Assembly: GCF_003347495.1 (NCBI RefSeq)
Contig: NZ_QCXY01000002.1
Location: 372,001-436,000 of the forward strand
Reading direction: 5' to 3'
DNA: 64,000 nt
Source: Pleomorphovibrio marinus
GTDB lineage: Bacteria; Bacteroidota; Bacteroidia; Cytophagales; Cyclobacteriaceae
Shown here: positions 25,741 through 34,471 of the stretch, one piece after another
Numbering within the stretch: the first letter of the stretch is position 1
Layout: each line of letters begins with the position of its first letter
Made by a program: the position numbers and the translations under genes
The notes under the pieces: model-generated
The model's database searches: none
Seen by the model: the letters and a program-made list of their open reading frames with translations, nothing else
What the model was told of the DNA's origin: nothing

Positions 25741-26985
25741 TTATTCGTATCTCAGTGAATCTATGGGGTCTAGTTTACTGGCTTTGTAGGCGGGGATATA
25801 GCCGGAAATGAGGCCTACCAGTATGCAAATGATAAAAGATAGTATCATCCAAACCCAAGGTACCAGAAACCCTCCAGGTCCTAGTAAATTACCCACTAAA
25901 TTTCCTATTCCTATCCCCAATAGGACCCCTAAGATACCTCCCAAGACGCAAATGACAATAGCCTCGATCAAAAATTGCTGCCGGATTCTAAGAGGAGTGG
26001 CCCCTAATGCCTTTCTGATGCCTATTTCCTTGGTCCTTTCAGTCACAGAAACAAGCATTATGTTCATCAGCCCAATGGCAGCCCCTAACAAGGTAATAAA
26101 CCCGAGGCCAAACCCTCCCATCCTGAGGAAAACCGCAATTTCTTCCAGCCTTTCACCTATTGTGCGGGATTTAACTACCTCAAAGGAATCTTCCTCTCCC
26201 AATCTGTCTTGCCTTATTCCTCGCATGATGCCGGTAGCCTGTCCCATTTCATATTCCATCTTAATAGGGTCGGCAGCACCCACGGTAATGGTATATCTAA
26301 AAGTACCTGACCTGTCTAGGTTTCTGGCATTGAGGAGGGGTATAATAAGGGTCCTGTCCCTGCCAGTGTCTCCTCCTACTCCTCCCTGCTTTTCCATAAC
26401 CCCCACCACTAGATACCTTTTTCCATAGAAATTGACGTGGCTATTAATAGGATCTTCCCTATCCCCAAATAAGGATTTTACAATTTCGGTTCCCAGAATA
26501 CATACATTGCTACCATACTGGATTTCGACTTCGCTAAAGTTCCTCCCTCGGTCTATACTTATACCATTGATAAGAAAATAATTTTCATCGCCCCCAATGA
26601 TGGAGGTGTTTGGATTTGTCTTTTTGGACTGTCTCTTTATTTCAGCGCTTCCAGATATGGAGGTAGTCACCGTCAGCCCCCCCCTTTCACTATATGCCTG
26701 TTTGAACTGGGAGGCCTCTCTATAGGATATCGGAGTGAAGGTCTTTGGTGCCAGTCCTGAGGAACTTGCTCTTCCCCCTGTAGAGTACTTGCCACGGATA
26801 TTAAAGTTATTTGCACCAAAACCGGATAGGCTTTCCTCTATCTGTGCTTTCATGGCATCAATTGCAGTCAACATGCCTACTAAGGAGGTTATCCCAATGG
26901 CAATGATCAAACCTGTCAAAATTGTTCTGAGAAGATTAGACTGAACTGCCCTTAATGCTTCTTTAATGTTTTCTAAAAGATTCAT
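25741..26985 (-). CDS. MacB-like ABC transporter permease
   Basis: The 414-residue protein is an FtsX/MacB-type permease. It has an N-terminal membrane helix ([20 protein letters not shown]), a large periplasmic domain of the MacB core type (about 50-270) and three C-terminal helices. The conserved loop [19 protein letters not shown] lies between the first two of these. Such proteins work with an ATPase to move lipoproteins, peptides or drugs, or to transmit mechanical force. No ATPase gene is adjacent, so the partner must be encoded elsewhere. The GMC oxidoreductase gene follows immediately. Confidence 0.88.
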   Translation of the reverse strand: MNLLENIKEALRAVQSNLLRTILTGLIIAIGITSLVGMLTAIDAMKAQIEESLSGFGANNFNIRGKYSTGGRASSSGLAPKTFTPISYREASQFKQAYSERGGLTVTTSISGSAEIKRQSKKTNPNTSIIGGDENYFLINGISIDRGRNFSEVEIQYGSNVCILGTEIVKSLFGDREDPINSHVNFYGKRYLVVGVMEKQGGVGGDTGRDRTLIIPLLNARNLDRSGTFRYTITVGAADPIKMEYEMGQATGIMRGIRQDRLGEEDSFEVVKSRTIGERLEEIAVFLRMGGFGLGFITLLGAAIGLMNIMLVSVTERTKEIGIRKALGATPLRIRQQFLIEAIVICVLGGILGVLLGIGIGNLVGNLLGPGGFLVPWVWMILSFIICILVGLISGYIPAYKASKLDPIDSLRYE

Positions 26986-27059
26986 GCTGACCCTGTTGAA
27001 TACGATTGCTAATACTACGAAAAATTCTCGATATGTCCTTCACTGGTCATGACCTATCC

Positions 27060-27671
27060 TTAATGCATACGATCCCCTCTTATTTCCAGGCTTTCCATCA
27101 CCCGTTTCTCGTAGATCAACCATTCTTTCCATCTTTTTTCCACTTTCTCTACTGGGAAGTAGGTTTTAGCAAGATCAATAAAATTCACATAATGTCCCGC
27201 CTCCGATACCATCAGTTCATAATAAAATGCCTTAAGTTCCTCGTCTTCCAAATTTTTCCAAAGTAATTTGAACCTTTCGCAGCTTCTGGCCTCAATCAAT
27301 GCATTCATCAGCAGGTATTCGGTAAGGTGTTCCATCCTGCTTCCCCCTTTTTTGATGAACTTCATCAATTCTGCCACATAAGTGTCCTTTCGGGGTTTGC
27401 CAAAAGGAAGCCCTCTTTTCCTCAGCTGGGAAATAACACGCTGAAAGTGATCCCATTCTTCAGCCACCACTGGGGTAAGCACCTCCACCAGCTTTTCCAG
27501 TTCAGGGAACTTTACAATGAGGGAGATACAGGAAGATGCCGCTTTTTGTTCACAATAGGCATGGTCTACAAGTATTTCCTCGATGCTCATTTTAGCCACA
27601 TCTACCCATCTTGGATCAGTAGGTAGCTCCAGCCTGAGCATTTTTCCTTGGGTTTTTTCTTGCCAATTCAT
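27060..27671 (-). CDS. miaE: tRNA hydroxylase MiaE-like diiron protein
   Basis: MiaE hydroxylates the isopentenyl group of ms2i6A at position 37 of tRNA. The protein is a four-helix ferritin-like fold with the diiron ligand pattern: Glu in MSIEEILVDHAYCEQKAA, EEWDHF, EARSCERF and SEAGHYVNF. The start at 27671 (MNWQEKTQGKMLRLELPTD, 203 residues) matches the family. A longer in-frame start at 27785 would translate the dispersed repeat upstream and is rejected. It lies downstream of the porin gene, separated by the repeat block at 27700-27850. Confidence 0.87.
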   Translation of the reverse strand: MNWQEKTQGKMLRLELPTDPRWVDVAKMSIEEILVDHAYCEQKAASSCISLIVKFPELEKLVEVLTPVVAEEWDHFQRVISQLRKRGLPFGKPRKDTYVAELMKFIKKGGSRMEHLTEYLLMNALIEARSCERFKLLWKNLEDEELKAFYYELMVSEAGHYVNFIDLAKTYFPVEKVEKRWKEWLIYEKRVMESLEIRGDRMH

Positions 27672-27699
27672 GTGTTTATATTTTCTTTTCAACGGCCAT

Positions 27700-27850
27700 A
27701 TAGCCTGCTCCGAACTCGTTTCGGGAGCCTGTCCCTGCCTGCCCCGAACTCGTTTCGGGGAATTTATTTCGGGAGAATCTCGCAATCTTAATCATCCCTC
27801 CGTGCGTCGCTTGCGTCATGTCCTGACTGCCGTCAGGACAGGCTCGATTT
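27700..27850. repeat. Cluster of palindromic repeats between porin and miaE
   Basis: Two copies of CGAACTCGTTTCGGG occur at 27711-27725 and 27746-27760 (minus its last base); the second forms the hairpin CCCCGAA-CTCGT-TTCGGGG at 27742-27760. A third partial copy TTTCGGGAGA lies near 27767. A separate perfect 9-bp stem pairs TGTCCTGAC (27819-27827) with GTCAGGACA (27832-27840). Spacer words such as GCCTGTCC recur. The block is typical of dispersed palindromic elements found between Bacteroidota genes. It lies inside the likely porin-miaE transcript, where it could affect RNA stability. Confidence 0.7.
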
Positions 27851-27864
27851 CATAGGTAATATGT

Positions 27865-29847
27865 TTAATCAAAAAAGGACCAACTAATCCCCACATCCAG
27901 CATTCCTTTCAATCCTGTGTAACCCGGAGTCACGAAATAACCTTGCTGATTCATCATCCCCTCATTAAGGTGATTATACCTGAATAAAACCCTTGTTCTT
28001 GAAATTCTAAAATTCAGGAAAGCATCTACTACGGGATAAGCAAATACATTAAAGGTGTTTTGCAAATGGAATTGCTGGGTGGCAGGCATATAGGCTTCCG
28101 CAAAATTATCGCTTCTATACCTGCCTTCTATCCCTAATTGTACGTAAATGTTTTCGTCAAACAAAGGGCCGTCAAAGAAAAATCGGGTATTGACAAACAG
28201 ATTAGGGATTCTGAAACTATCCGCAGCCCCACCAGTGATGACCGTATAAACCGCCTCGGTTTGCCAATGCCACTTTTCGGCTAGCACAAAGTGTGCATTA
28301 ACGCCGGGCATGACCATAAATGCCTCTCCTGTAGCCTGCTCCGGCATCATTTCCTCATTGAAATAAATATAATTGTTTATGCGGTTAATCGTGAGGTTGG
28401 GCCGAAATTGCCAGTTGTTAACATCTACCTTGATCACGCCCTTGGCCTGGTCCACACCAATACTGGAATAAGTGTTGTTCCAGCGGAAGAAGTTGCCGTT
28501 ATACCTTTCCTGCATCAAGGTTGGCCGGTAAAGTGCCTTGGTATAGCTCAAATCAAGGAATGGTGATTTAAACAACCCGTGGATACGATAACCATCTGGG
28601 ATCAAATATTCCCCTTCGGCCTCAAAAGACCATTTTTCACTGATATCCCCTCGCAATGCACCTCCAAGATAGAGTTCGGTAAAGGAATTGTTTTCTTCAA
28701 AAAAAACACTTGCCATCCTGCCAAACCTCAACTTGACAAAGGCATTGTAATAAATAGGTCCAAAATCCCCTTTAAAACCAAATTCATTTCTCCACTCGGA
28801 AAAATGATTGTGGTTATTGGTGCTGTCGGGATTGTGGTGTAAAAGGGTGGTATCAGAAGAAATAAAGCGGTTGTCATTAAAAAACTCGGCGTCAGTGCTG
28901 TTTAAATTGGAGAAAAAACGTACTTCCTGCTTTTTCTTGTCAAAAATATGATAGGCTTGCCAGCCTTTCAAAATCTCATATTGGTGGTATAGGTGGTAAT
29001 CCTGCCTAAGATCCGTTGCCCTGGAATTTCGGAGCCATACCTTGGAATCCTCATAGGTGAAATAAACCGATGTAGAATCTATCTCCGGAGGAATAATGCC
29101 CCCCTGTTCGTTTACCACATGCCGCATCCTTGAAAAGTTGGCCATCAAAAAATACTTCTCATTTTCGGAGGTATAGTTGGTGTGCATGCTGTAAGAGTCA
29201 TTTACTACCATATTATCATCCCTTCTAGTGGGGTTCAGGGTTTTCCTGACTCTTAGAGTTCCATAGTTGAAGCCCACATTCCAGTTTGGGGTGATGTTCC
29301 TGGCAAATCCAATGTCCAGTTTGTTTCTGTTACCTCCCCCAAAGAAGGCTTCTAGCTGTGTGTAAGGCGATTTTGTATCAAAGTACTTCATGCTGTCCGG
29401 TGAGTTATAATACAAGTCGTAAGCATGAAAACCCGAGGTTCTCCCGATTTGTCGAGGAGCTTCATAAAAAACAGGTTTGGCGGCAGAACCCATATTCCCA
29501 AGATCCTGATACTTGTACCAGGTATCCGCAACAGGTTCATAATTGTGGAAACCCGTAAGCGAGGTGTCTATTTCTATCTCCTCAAACTTGTTGAAGCGCA
29601 TAAACTTCTCATAATAATAAAGGGAAGTTTTAGGCCCATATACCATTTTAGTGGAATCGTCAAGGAGTCCTCTCCTTGGTGCGTCGGGGTCTTGTTCCTG
29701 CTCTTGTCTAGGTTGTTGCTGCTGTTGTTGTCCAGGTTGCATAGGTTGTTGTTGCCCCCCGGGTGGGCCTTGTGGAAATTGTGCAAATACAGGGAATACC
29801 CCAAGCATCATTCCAATGAAAAAGAGTAAGCCTCCCTTAAACCTCAC
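27865..29847 (-). CDS. Putative outer-membrane porin (Bacteroidota porin_10 type)
   Basis: The protein is a large beta-barrel-like protein of the 'putative porin' family common in Bacteroidota. It has a signal peptide (LLFFIGMMLGVFPVFAQ), then a Pro/Gln/Gly-rich low-complexity stretch. Alternating strands with many aromatic residues follow, ending in the outer-membrane C-terminus VGISWSFFD with terminal aromatic residues. GTG at 29847 (starting VRFKGG, about 660 residues) overlaps the lpxK end by 11 bases and gives a clean signal peptide; an ATG at 29904 would place 19 extra residues before it. Diffusion of small solutes is the expected role. Confidence 0.75.
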   Translation of the reverse strand: MRFKGGLLFFIGMMLGVFPVFAQFPQGPPGGQQQPMQPGQQQQQQPRQEQEQDPDAPRRGLLDDSTKMVYGPKTSLYYYEKFMRFNKFEEIEIDTSLTGFHNYEPVADTWYKYQDLGNMGSAAKPVFYEAPRQIGRTSGFHAYDLYYNSPDSMKYFDTKSPYTQLEAFFGGGNRNKLDIGFARNITPNWNVGFNYGTLRVRKTLNPTRRDDNMVVNDSYSMHTNYTSENEKYFLMANFSRMRHVVNEQGGIIPPEIDSTSVYFTYEDSKVWLRNSRATDLRQDYHLYHQYEILKGWQAYHIFDKKKQEVRFFSNLNSTDAEFFNDNRFISSDTTLLHHNPDSTNNHNHFSEWRNEFGFKGDFGPIYYNAFVKLRFGRMASVFFEENNSFTELYLGGALRGDISEKWSFEAEGEYLIPDGYRIHGLFKSPFLDLSYTKALYRPTLMQERYNGNFFRWNNTYSSIGVDQAKGVIKVDVNNWQFRPNLTINRINNYIYFNEEMMPEQATGEAFMVMPGVNAHFVLAEKWHWQTEAVYTVITGGAADSFRIPNLFVNTRFFFDGPLFDENIYVQLGIEGRYRSDNFAEAYMPATQQFHLQNTFNVFAYPVVDAFLNFRISRTRVLFRYNHLNEGMMNQQGYFVTPGYTGLKGMLDVGISWSFFD

Positions 29848-30910
29848 TGCTGTATTTTTTTCTCCTAATTGATTGTTGTACCAAGGACAAAATTTCCGTG
29901 GCATCTTCTTTTTTAAAATCCATGCCTATGGGTAGGGCAAAAATCGGAATTTCTTTCAAATATGGAAGGAATTCCTGCTGCTTTAATTTCACTGCATCCT
30001 TTTCAGTAGTCAAAAGAACGGGGTTTTCCATCCTGTGCTCCCTGAATTTTCGTTGGATCAACTCCATATCCTCTTTTTTGTATTGGTGGTGGTCAGCAAA
30101 CGAAATGTTTTCCAGAACCTCATGCGTTTTAGAAACGGTCCTTATCAGGTTTTCATTGTTGGCAATACCACTTAGAACCAGTACTTTTTTGGCATTCGAT
30201 GGGAAATTGCCCTTCTCGAACAATGGGATAGGGGCATGGTACCTTACCCCCGCAAAAAATACCGGGGTTCCGGCAGAGGCATATTTATGGATTTCCCTGA
30301 TGAAATATTGCTTTTCTCCTGCAGAGATCTGGTCTGGGCACTTGGTGACAATAATGATGTTAGCCCTATTAGACCCCTTTCTGCTTTCCCTTAACCTACC
30401 TAAAGGTAAGAGGTGGTCACTGAAAAAGGGACGATCAAAGGTGGTAAGCAAAATATTTAGGTCACCCGACACGTACCGGTGTTGGTAGGCATCATCCAGC
30501 AATATGACCTGGGTTTCCGGATGCTCAGCGAGGATCATAGGAATGGCTAACGCCCTTTCTTCCCCTACAGCCACCCTAACATTGGGATGAAATTTTTGAA
30601 ATACCTGAAAGGGTTCATCCCCGATTTCCTCAACTCGTGTATGCGCATTGGCCAATTGGAAGCCGTTGGTTTTTCTTCTATAACCCCTGCTTAACATGGC
30701 CAGAGAGTAGGTGTCCTTCAACTTCGTTATCAACCATTCTACCATCGGGGTTTTGCCTGTACCTCCCACCGATAAATTCCCAATAACAATCAGGGGGATT
30801 TCAAAGGAACTGCTTTTTTTGATACCCAAGTCAAAAAGGTGGTTGCGCAGGTCTGTGGCAGCCCTGTACATAAGAGAAAAAGGGATCAGCAGTGGATCAG
30901 AAAGGCGCAT
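29837..30910 (-). CDS. lpxK: Tetraacyldisaccharide 4'-kinase
   Basis: LpxK adds the 4'-phosphate to the lipid A precursor at the inner membrane. The 357-residue protein begins with a membrane-associating segment (PLLIPFSLMYRAATDLRNHL), followed by the P-loop GNLSVGGTGKTPM at 44-56. It continues with SRGYRRKTNGF, EIGDEPFQ and LDDAYQHR, which contains the catalytic Asp region, and TTEKDAVKL near the end. All are family hallmarks. The last bases overlap the porin gene start, so the two form one transcription unit. The start codon faces the Nif3-like gene across a 44-base divergent gap. Confidence 0.93.
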   Translation of the reverse strand: MRLSDPLLIPFSLMYRAATDLRNHLFDLGIKKSSSFEIPLIVIGNLSVGGTGKTPMVEWLITKLKDTYSLAMLSRGYRRKTNGFQLANAHTRVEEIGDEPFQVFQKFHPNVRVAVGEERALAIPMILAEHPETQVILLDDAYQHRYVSGDLNILLTTFDRPFFSDHLLPLGRLRESRKGSNRANIIIVTKCPDQISAGEKQYFIREIHKYASAGTPVFFAGVRYHAPIPLFEKGNFPSNAKKVLVLSGIANNENLIRTVSKTHEVLENISFADHHQYKKEDMELIQRKFREHRMENPVLLTTEKDAVKLKQQEFLPYLKEIPIFALPIGMDFKKEDATEILSLVQQSIRRKKYSSEV

Positions 30911-30924
30911 TCCTTGAAATTTAC

Positions 30925-30932
30925 TACATTTG
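30925..30932 (+). promoter_or_regulatory. Candidate -7 box for the Nif3-like gene
   Basis: TACATTTG is an exact TAnnTTTG match 23 bases before the ATG at 30955. On the other strand TATATTTG (30955-30948) could serve lpxK. Neither has a clear TTTG at -33, so both are tentative. Confidence 0.3.
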
Positions 30933-30954
30933 AATTTAAACCAAGGACAAATAT

Positions 30955-32055
30955 ATGGCTTATTTATTAAGGGAACTGATAGCTCATCTGGAAACCATAG
31001 CTCCTCCGGCCTACCAGGAAAGTTATGACAACGCCCAGCTCCTGGTTGGGGATCCCGCCATGGAAGTAAGAGGGGTGTTATGCAGCCTGGATGCCACCGA
31101 GGAAGTAGTAAAAGAAGCTAAGGAAAATAATTGCAACGTCATAGTGGCACACCACCCAATAATCTTCAAGGGGTTGAAAAGTCTTACCGGGAAAAACTAT
31201 GTGGAAAGGACGGTGATCAAGGCCATCAAAGAGGAGGTGGCCATTTATGCCATACACACTAACCTTGATCACGTGGCCCATGGAGTAAATGCTAAAATTG
31301 CCCAAAAATTAGGACTGGAAAAGACCGGGATTTTGGCTCCTAAGCTGCAGCTAATGATGAAGTTGGTTACTTTTGTGCCATTGGGGGATACGCAGGCCGT
31401 ACTCAATTCCCTTTACCGAGCTGGTGCCGGTGTGATCGGAGAATATAGTGGATGTAGTTTTAGGGTGGGCGGCACTGGTACTTTTCAACCCTCTGACAAG
31501 GCCAATCCCACCATTGGCAAACATGACAAGCCTGAGGAGGTAGAAGAAAATCGCATTGAAATCATGTTCCCAGCTTATCTGAAACAAAAGGTGGTTTCAG
31601 CCTTGAAACAAGCCCATCCTTATGAAGAGGTAGCATATTACTTGCATGAGCTGGAAAATGAAAACCAGGAAGTAGGTGCAGGTATGGTTGGTTTTCTGCC
31701 TACTGAAATGGAAGCCTTGGAATTTCTCAAATTTCTAAAACAAAAAATGAATTTAAGTTCCATAAAATATACGCAATTGATTGACCGTCCCATCCGTAAA
31801 GTGGCTTTGTGCGGAGGAGCTGGTTTTTTCCTTTTAAATGCCGCTAAGGCTAGGGGAGCAGACATTTTTATCACTTCAGATATAAAGTATCACGAGTTTT
31901 TTGATGCTGACGGGGAAATCGTTTTGGCCGATATAGGTCATTATGAAAGTGAATTTTTCACAAAAGAACTATTATTGGAAATATTGTCGAAAAAATTCCC
32001 TAATATTGCACTCTATTTGTCGAAAGTGATCACAAATCCCGTAAGTTACCTTTAG
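30955..32055 (+). CDS. Nif3-like dinuclear metal-centre protein
   Basis: This 366-residue protein belongs to the Nif3/YqfO/DUF34 family, often listed as GTP cyclohydrolase I type 2, although its true reaction is unsettled. The metal-binding residues are visible in VIVAHHPIIFKGL and AIHTNLDHVAHGVN near the N-terminus and DIGHYESEFF near the C-terminus. The middle (about 125-240) carries the extra YqfO/CutA-like insert found in the longer bacterial form, with YKEEVAYYL-like sequence HPYEEVAYYLHELEN. The zinc-ribbon gene starts three bases after its stop, a pairing common in Bacteroidota. Confidence 0.9.
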   Translation: MAYLLRELIAHLETIAPPAYQESYDNAQLLVGDPAMEVRGVLCSLDATEEVVKEAKENNCNVIVAHHPIIFKGLKSLTGKNYVERTVIKAIKEEVAIYAIHTNLDHVAHGVNAKIAQKLGLEKTGILAPKLQLMMKLVTFVPLGDTQAVLNSLYRAGAGVIGEYSGCSFRVGGTGTFQPSDKANPTIGKHDKPEEVEENRIEIMFPAYLKQKVVSALKQAHPYEEVAYYLHELENENQEVGAGMVGFLPTEMEALEFLKFLKQKMNLSSIKYTQLIDRPIRKVALCGGAGFFLLNAAKARGADIFITSDIKYHEFFDADGEIVLADIGHYESEFFTKELLLEILSKKFPNIALYLSKVITNPVSYL

Positions 32056-32058
32056 TAC

Positions 32059-32826
32059 ATGGAAAGTACCGTTGCACAAAAGCTCGAAGCTATACACAAT
32101 TTACAGCAAATCGATTCCCGATTAGATTCCATTTTTAAAGTAAGAGGAGCACTTCCTGAAGAAGTTCAAGATTTAGAAGATGAGATTGTAGGATACGAAA
32201 CCAGGTTAAGTAAGTTTAATGGAGACATTGAAAGCCTGGAGGAGGAGATTAAAAAGTATAAAGATTCGATCAAGGAATCCGAAAAGCTGATCAAGAAATA
32301 CCAGGATCAGCAGATGAACGTCAGAAACAACAGGGAGTATGATGCCATCACCAAGGAGTTGGAGCTACAGGATCTAGAGATCCAAGTTTCCAAGAAAAAA
32401 ATCAGTGAGGCTCAGGTCAGGATTGAGGAGAAGGAGAAAGACATCGAGGAGGTAAACGAGGTGTTGAAAGACCGCCAAAAGGACCTTGACCAAAAGAAGG
32501 ACGAGCTTGATGTTTTAGTAGCAGAAAGCGAATCCGATGAGACAAAACTGAAAAACGAAAGGGAAAAGTCGGCCAAAAAAGTGGATGACAGGCTACTCAA
32601 ATCCTACGAAAAAATAAGGAAGAATGCCAAAAACGGCCTAGCAGTTGTATTGGTGAAGAGGGGGGCTTGTGGAGGATGTTTCAATATAGTGCCTCCACAA
32701 AGGCAAGCAGAGATCAGGGAGAAGAAAAAGCTAATTGTCTGTGAGCACTGCGGAAGGATATTCGCCGGTGTAGAGGATGAAATAGAAGAAGAACCTACTC
32801 CCAAAAGGAAAAGGAGTAGAGCTTAA
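32059..32826 (+). CDS. Coiled-coil zinc-ribbon protein (DUF164/CdsZ-like)
   Basis: The 255-residue protein is almost wholly coiled coil from residue 10 to 190, followed by a C4 zinc ribbon with the pairs CGGC (CGGCFNIVPPQ) and CEHCGRIF. This architecture matches the DUF164 family, which includes the CdsZ/FlgZ-like chaperone proteins of chlamydiae and others. The last 25 residues are acidic and then basic. It probably binds nucleic acid or a secretion partner; the role here is unknown. It forms an operon with the Nif3-like gene and ends in a strong terminator. Confidence 0.88.
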   Translation: MESTVAQKLEAIHNLQQIDSRLDSIFKVRGALPEEVQDLEDEIVGYETRLSKFNGDIESLEEEIKKYKDSIKESEKLIKKYQDQQMNVRNNREYDAITKELELQDLEIQVSKKKISEAQVRIEEKEKDIEEVNEVLKDRQKDLDQKKDELDVLVAESESDETKLKNEREKSAKKVDDRLLKSYEKIRKNAKNGLAVVLVKRGACGGCFNIVPPQRQAEIREKKKLIVCEHCGRIFAGVEDEIEEEPTPKRKRSRA

Positions 32827-32840
32827 AAAAAATAAAGAAG

Positions 32841-32869
32841 AAGCCCAATTTTAATTGGGCTTTTTTTTA
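32841..32869 (+). terminator. Rho-independent terminator after zinc-ribbon gene
   Basis: AAGCCCAATT (32841-32850) pairs perfectly with AATTGGGCTT (32853-32862), followed by an unbroken T run. It starts 14 bases past the stop codon. Confidence 0.9.
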
Positions 32870-32940
32870 TTATAAAAATTAATTATTGAATCCAAACATT
32901 CAGTTGATTCGTAGATTTATTATATATAAATTGGCAATCT

Positions 32941-33369
32941 ATGAGCAAGGTTTTATGTGTAGTAATGTTGTTTGGTTCCTTAAGCCTTTCTTTCGCGAAG
33001 GAAAAGCAGGATAAGACTTTCCTTATCCTTTTCAATCAGCAGGAATTAACCCAGGAATTTCACGGAGCGGCTCATTTGGAAATGAGTTTTTTAGGGTCTT
33101 TCCAAACCAGGGCTTTTGGGGGCAATTCTGATGCGGCCATCCTTGTGACCGTCCAAGACAAAAACTGGACGGTTAGCGATATGGGAGCCTCCCTTGTTGT
33201 TTTGGATAACGGAAAAGTTTTAGAACTGGAAAAAATTGCCTACAGGATAGTCGATCTCTCGGCTTGTTCGGACAGTTATAGGGCCCTGATCAATGCAGGG
33301 GCATCGGAAACTCCAAAATTAGCAAAAAAGAAAAGCGAAAACACACAAACAATTACCCTGACTTTTTAA
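32941..33369 (+). CDS. Secreted hypothetical protein
   Basis: This 142-residue protein has a signal peptide (KVLCVVMLFGSLSLSFAKE) and a short beta-rich body. The region contains FLGSFQTRAFGGNSDAAILV and a Lys-rich end (LAKKKSENTQ). I do not recognise a family. It starts 79 bases after the previous terminator and so has its own promoter. Its stop overlaps the convergent phosphatase gene by four bases. A periplasmic location is expected. Confidence 0.6.
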   Translation: MSKVLCVVMLFGSLSLSFAKEKQDKTFLILFNQQELTQEFHGAAHLEMSFLGSFQTRAFGGNSDAAILVTVQDKNWTVSDMGASLVVLDNGKVLELEKIAYRIVDLSACSDSYRALINAGASETPKLAKKKSENTQTITLTF

Positions 33370-33992
33370 AGTTCGTTCTCCTCCTCAAAGGGGGAAGGCT
33401 TATAATCATCCAGCCGAAATTGCTTGTCACCCAGTAGGGAAAGTTCATAACAACACAGGTTTTGGTGCCTAAAAACATCCATAAACCGCAGGTCATAATT
33501 CAGCAATACGCATAAAAGAATCCTAATCGCCCTTCCATGCATACAAATGAGAACTTTTTGGTGGTCTTCACTCAATATCTTTTTCATCCCCTTCTCAAGC
33601 CTTTCGGCCACATCTAAAGGAGACTCGCCATTTTCGATTTTTAAATCAAGATGCCCTTTTGCCCATTTAGAAATCATGTTGTGGTAATATTCATTTTCAT
33701 CATGATTCATGGGCATACCTTCATATTTTCCCCAGGATATTTCATTGAGTTCAGGGATGGATTCATGTGGAATTCCTTTTTCGATAAATCCCGCGATGGA
33801 TTGCTTCGTCCTGACCAGCCCGGAAAAATAGATTTTATCGAAATCCATATGGCCATACTTTTTGAAGAAAGCCTGGGCCTGTTGGATACCGTTTTCGTTG
33901 ATGGGGGCATCAATACCACTTCCCTGTACCACTCCCTTCAGATTGTAATCGGTTTGACCGTGCCTGACGACGAAAATTTTTTTACTGCTCAA
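33366..33992 (-). CDS. Histidine phosphatase family protein
   Basis: The 208-residue protein is a phosphoglycerate-mutase-like phosphatase. The catalytic motif VVRHGQTDYNLKG is at 8-20 with the phospho-His in RHG. Later comes the acid segment EISWGKYEGM and the second conserved His in VLICMHGRAIRILLC. Such enzymes act on phosphosugars, nucleotides or cobalamin intermediates; the substrate is not clear here. It is divergent from the menaquinone genes and may be unrelated to them. Confidence 0.87.
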   Translation of the reverse strand: MSSKKIFVVRHGQTDYNLKGVVQGSGIDAPINENGIQQAQAFFKKYGHMDFDKIYFSGLVRTKQSIAGFIEKGIPHESIPELNEISWGKYEGMPMNHDENEYYHNMISKWAKGHLDLKIENGESPLDVAERLEKGMKKILSEDHQKVLICMHGRAIRILLCVLLNYDLRFMDVFRHQNLCCYELSLLGDKQFRLDDYKPSPFEEENEL

Positions 33993-34000
33993 GATTTAAC

Positions 34001-34008
34001 TATTTTTG
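34001..34008 (+). promoter_or_regulatory. Candidate -7 box for the menaquinone genes
   Basis: TATTTTTG matches TAnnTTTG and lies 41-48 bases upstream of the thioesterase start at 34049. The -33 position holds only a T-rich stretch near 33977, so support is partial. Confidence 0.35.
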
Positions 34009-34048
34009 GATCAAAATTCAAAGAAATAAAACTTTTGCCCCATATCAT

Positions 34049-34468
34049 ATGATATTTGACAAAAATCTGGACCTAGATTTTTTAAATAACCTCAGCAAAG
34101 GTAGTATGGTTGAGCATTTGGGCATAGAGTTTACCGAGGTTGGTGAGGATTATTTGGAGGCCACAATGCCAGTAAATGAAAAAACCAAACAGCCACTGGG
34201 TTTGTTACATGGTGGGGCAAGCGTTGTCTTGGCTGAAACCTTGGGAAGCATTGCAGGCACCCTAGTAGTGGACAGGGAAAAAGCCTATTGCGTGGGTCTT
34301 GAAATCAATGCCAATCACATAAAAAGCGTGAAAGAAGGAAAGGTGAGGGGAGTGGTAAAGCCCGTTCACCTTGGAAAAAGGACGCAGGTTTGGCAAATTC
34401 ACATCTTTAATCAGGAAAACAAGCTTACTTGTATCAGCCGGATTACCATGGCGGTAATTAGTAAATGA
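34049..34468 (+). CDS. Hotdog-fold thioesterase, probable MenI
   Basis: The 139-residue protein is a PaaI-type hotdog thioesterase. The family marks are EVGEDYLEATMPVNEKT, then PLGLLHGGASVVLAETLGS, with HGG and the catalytic Glu/Asp position at E of AET, and ISRITMAV at the end. It lies three bases before menF and menD. That context makes 1,4-dihydroxy-2-naphthoyl-CoA thioesterase (MenI) the most likely role; related family members include phenylacetyl-CoA thioesterases. The gene context is inference rather than proof of substrate. Confidence 0.8.
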   Translation: MIFDKNLDLDFLNNLSKGSMVEHLGIEFTEVGEDYLEATMPVNEKTKQPLGLLHGGASVVLAETLGSIAGTLVVDREKAYCVGLEINANHIKSVKEGKVRGVVKPVHLGKRTQVWQIHIFNQENKLTCISRITMAVISK

Positions 34469-34471
34469 CAT

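Noticed and set aside
25808-26428. Plus-strand open frame (206 codons)
   Set aside because: It is antisense to the MacB-like permease, whose product is clearly recognisable; the translation is Pro/Ser-rich noise.
27672-27785. N-terminal extension of miaE
   Set aside because: The 38 extra codons translate the palindromic repeat block and are absent from the family pattern; the ATG at 27671 is used.
29690-29770. Gln-rich repeat in the porin gene, possible simple-sequence repeat
   Set aside because: It is an in-frame low-complexity stretch (QQQ and PGQ words) just after the signal peptide, a normal feature of this porin type.
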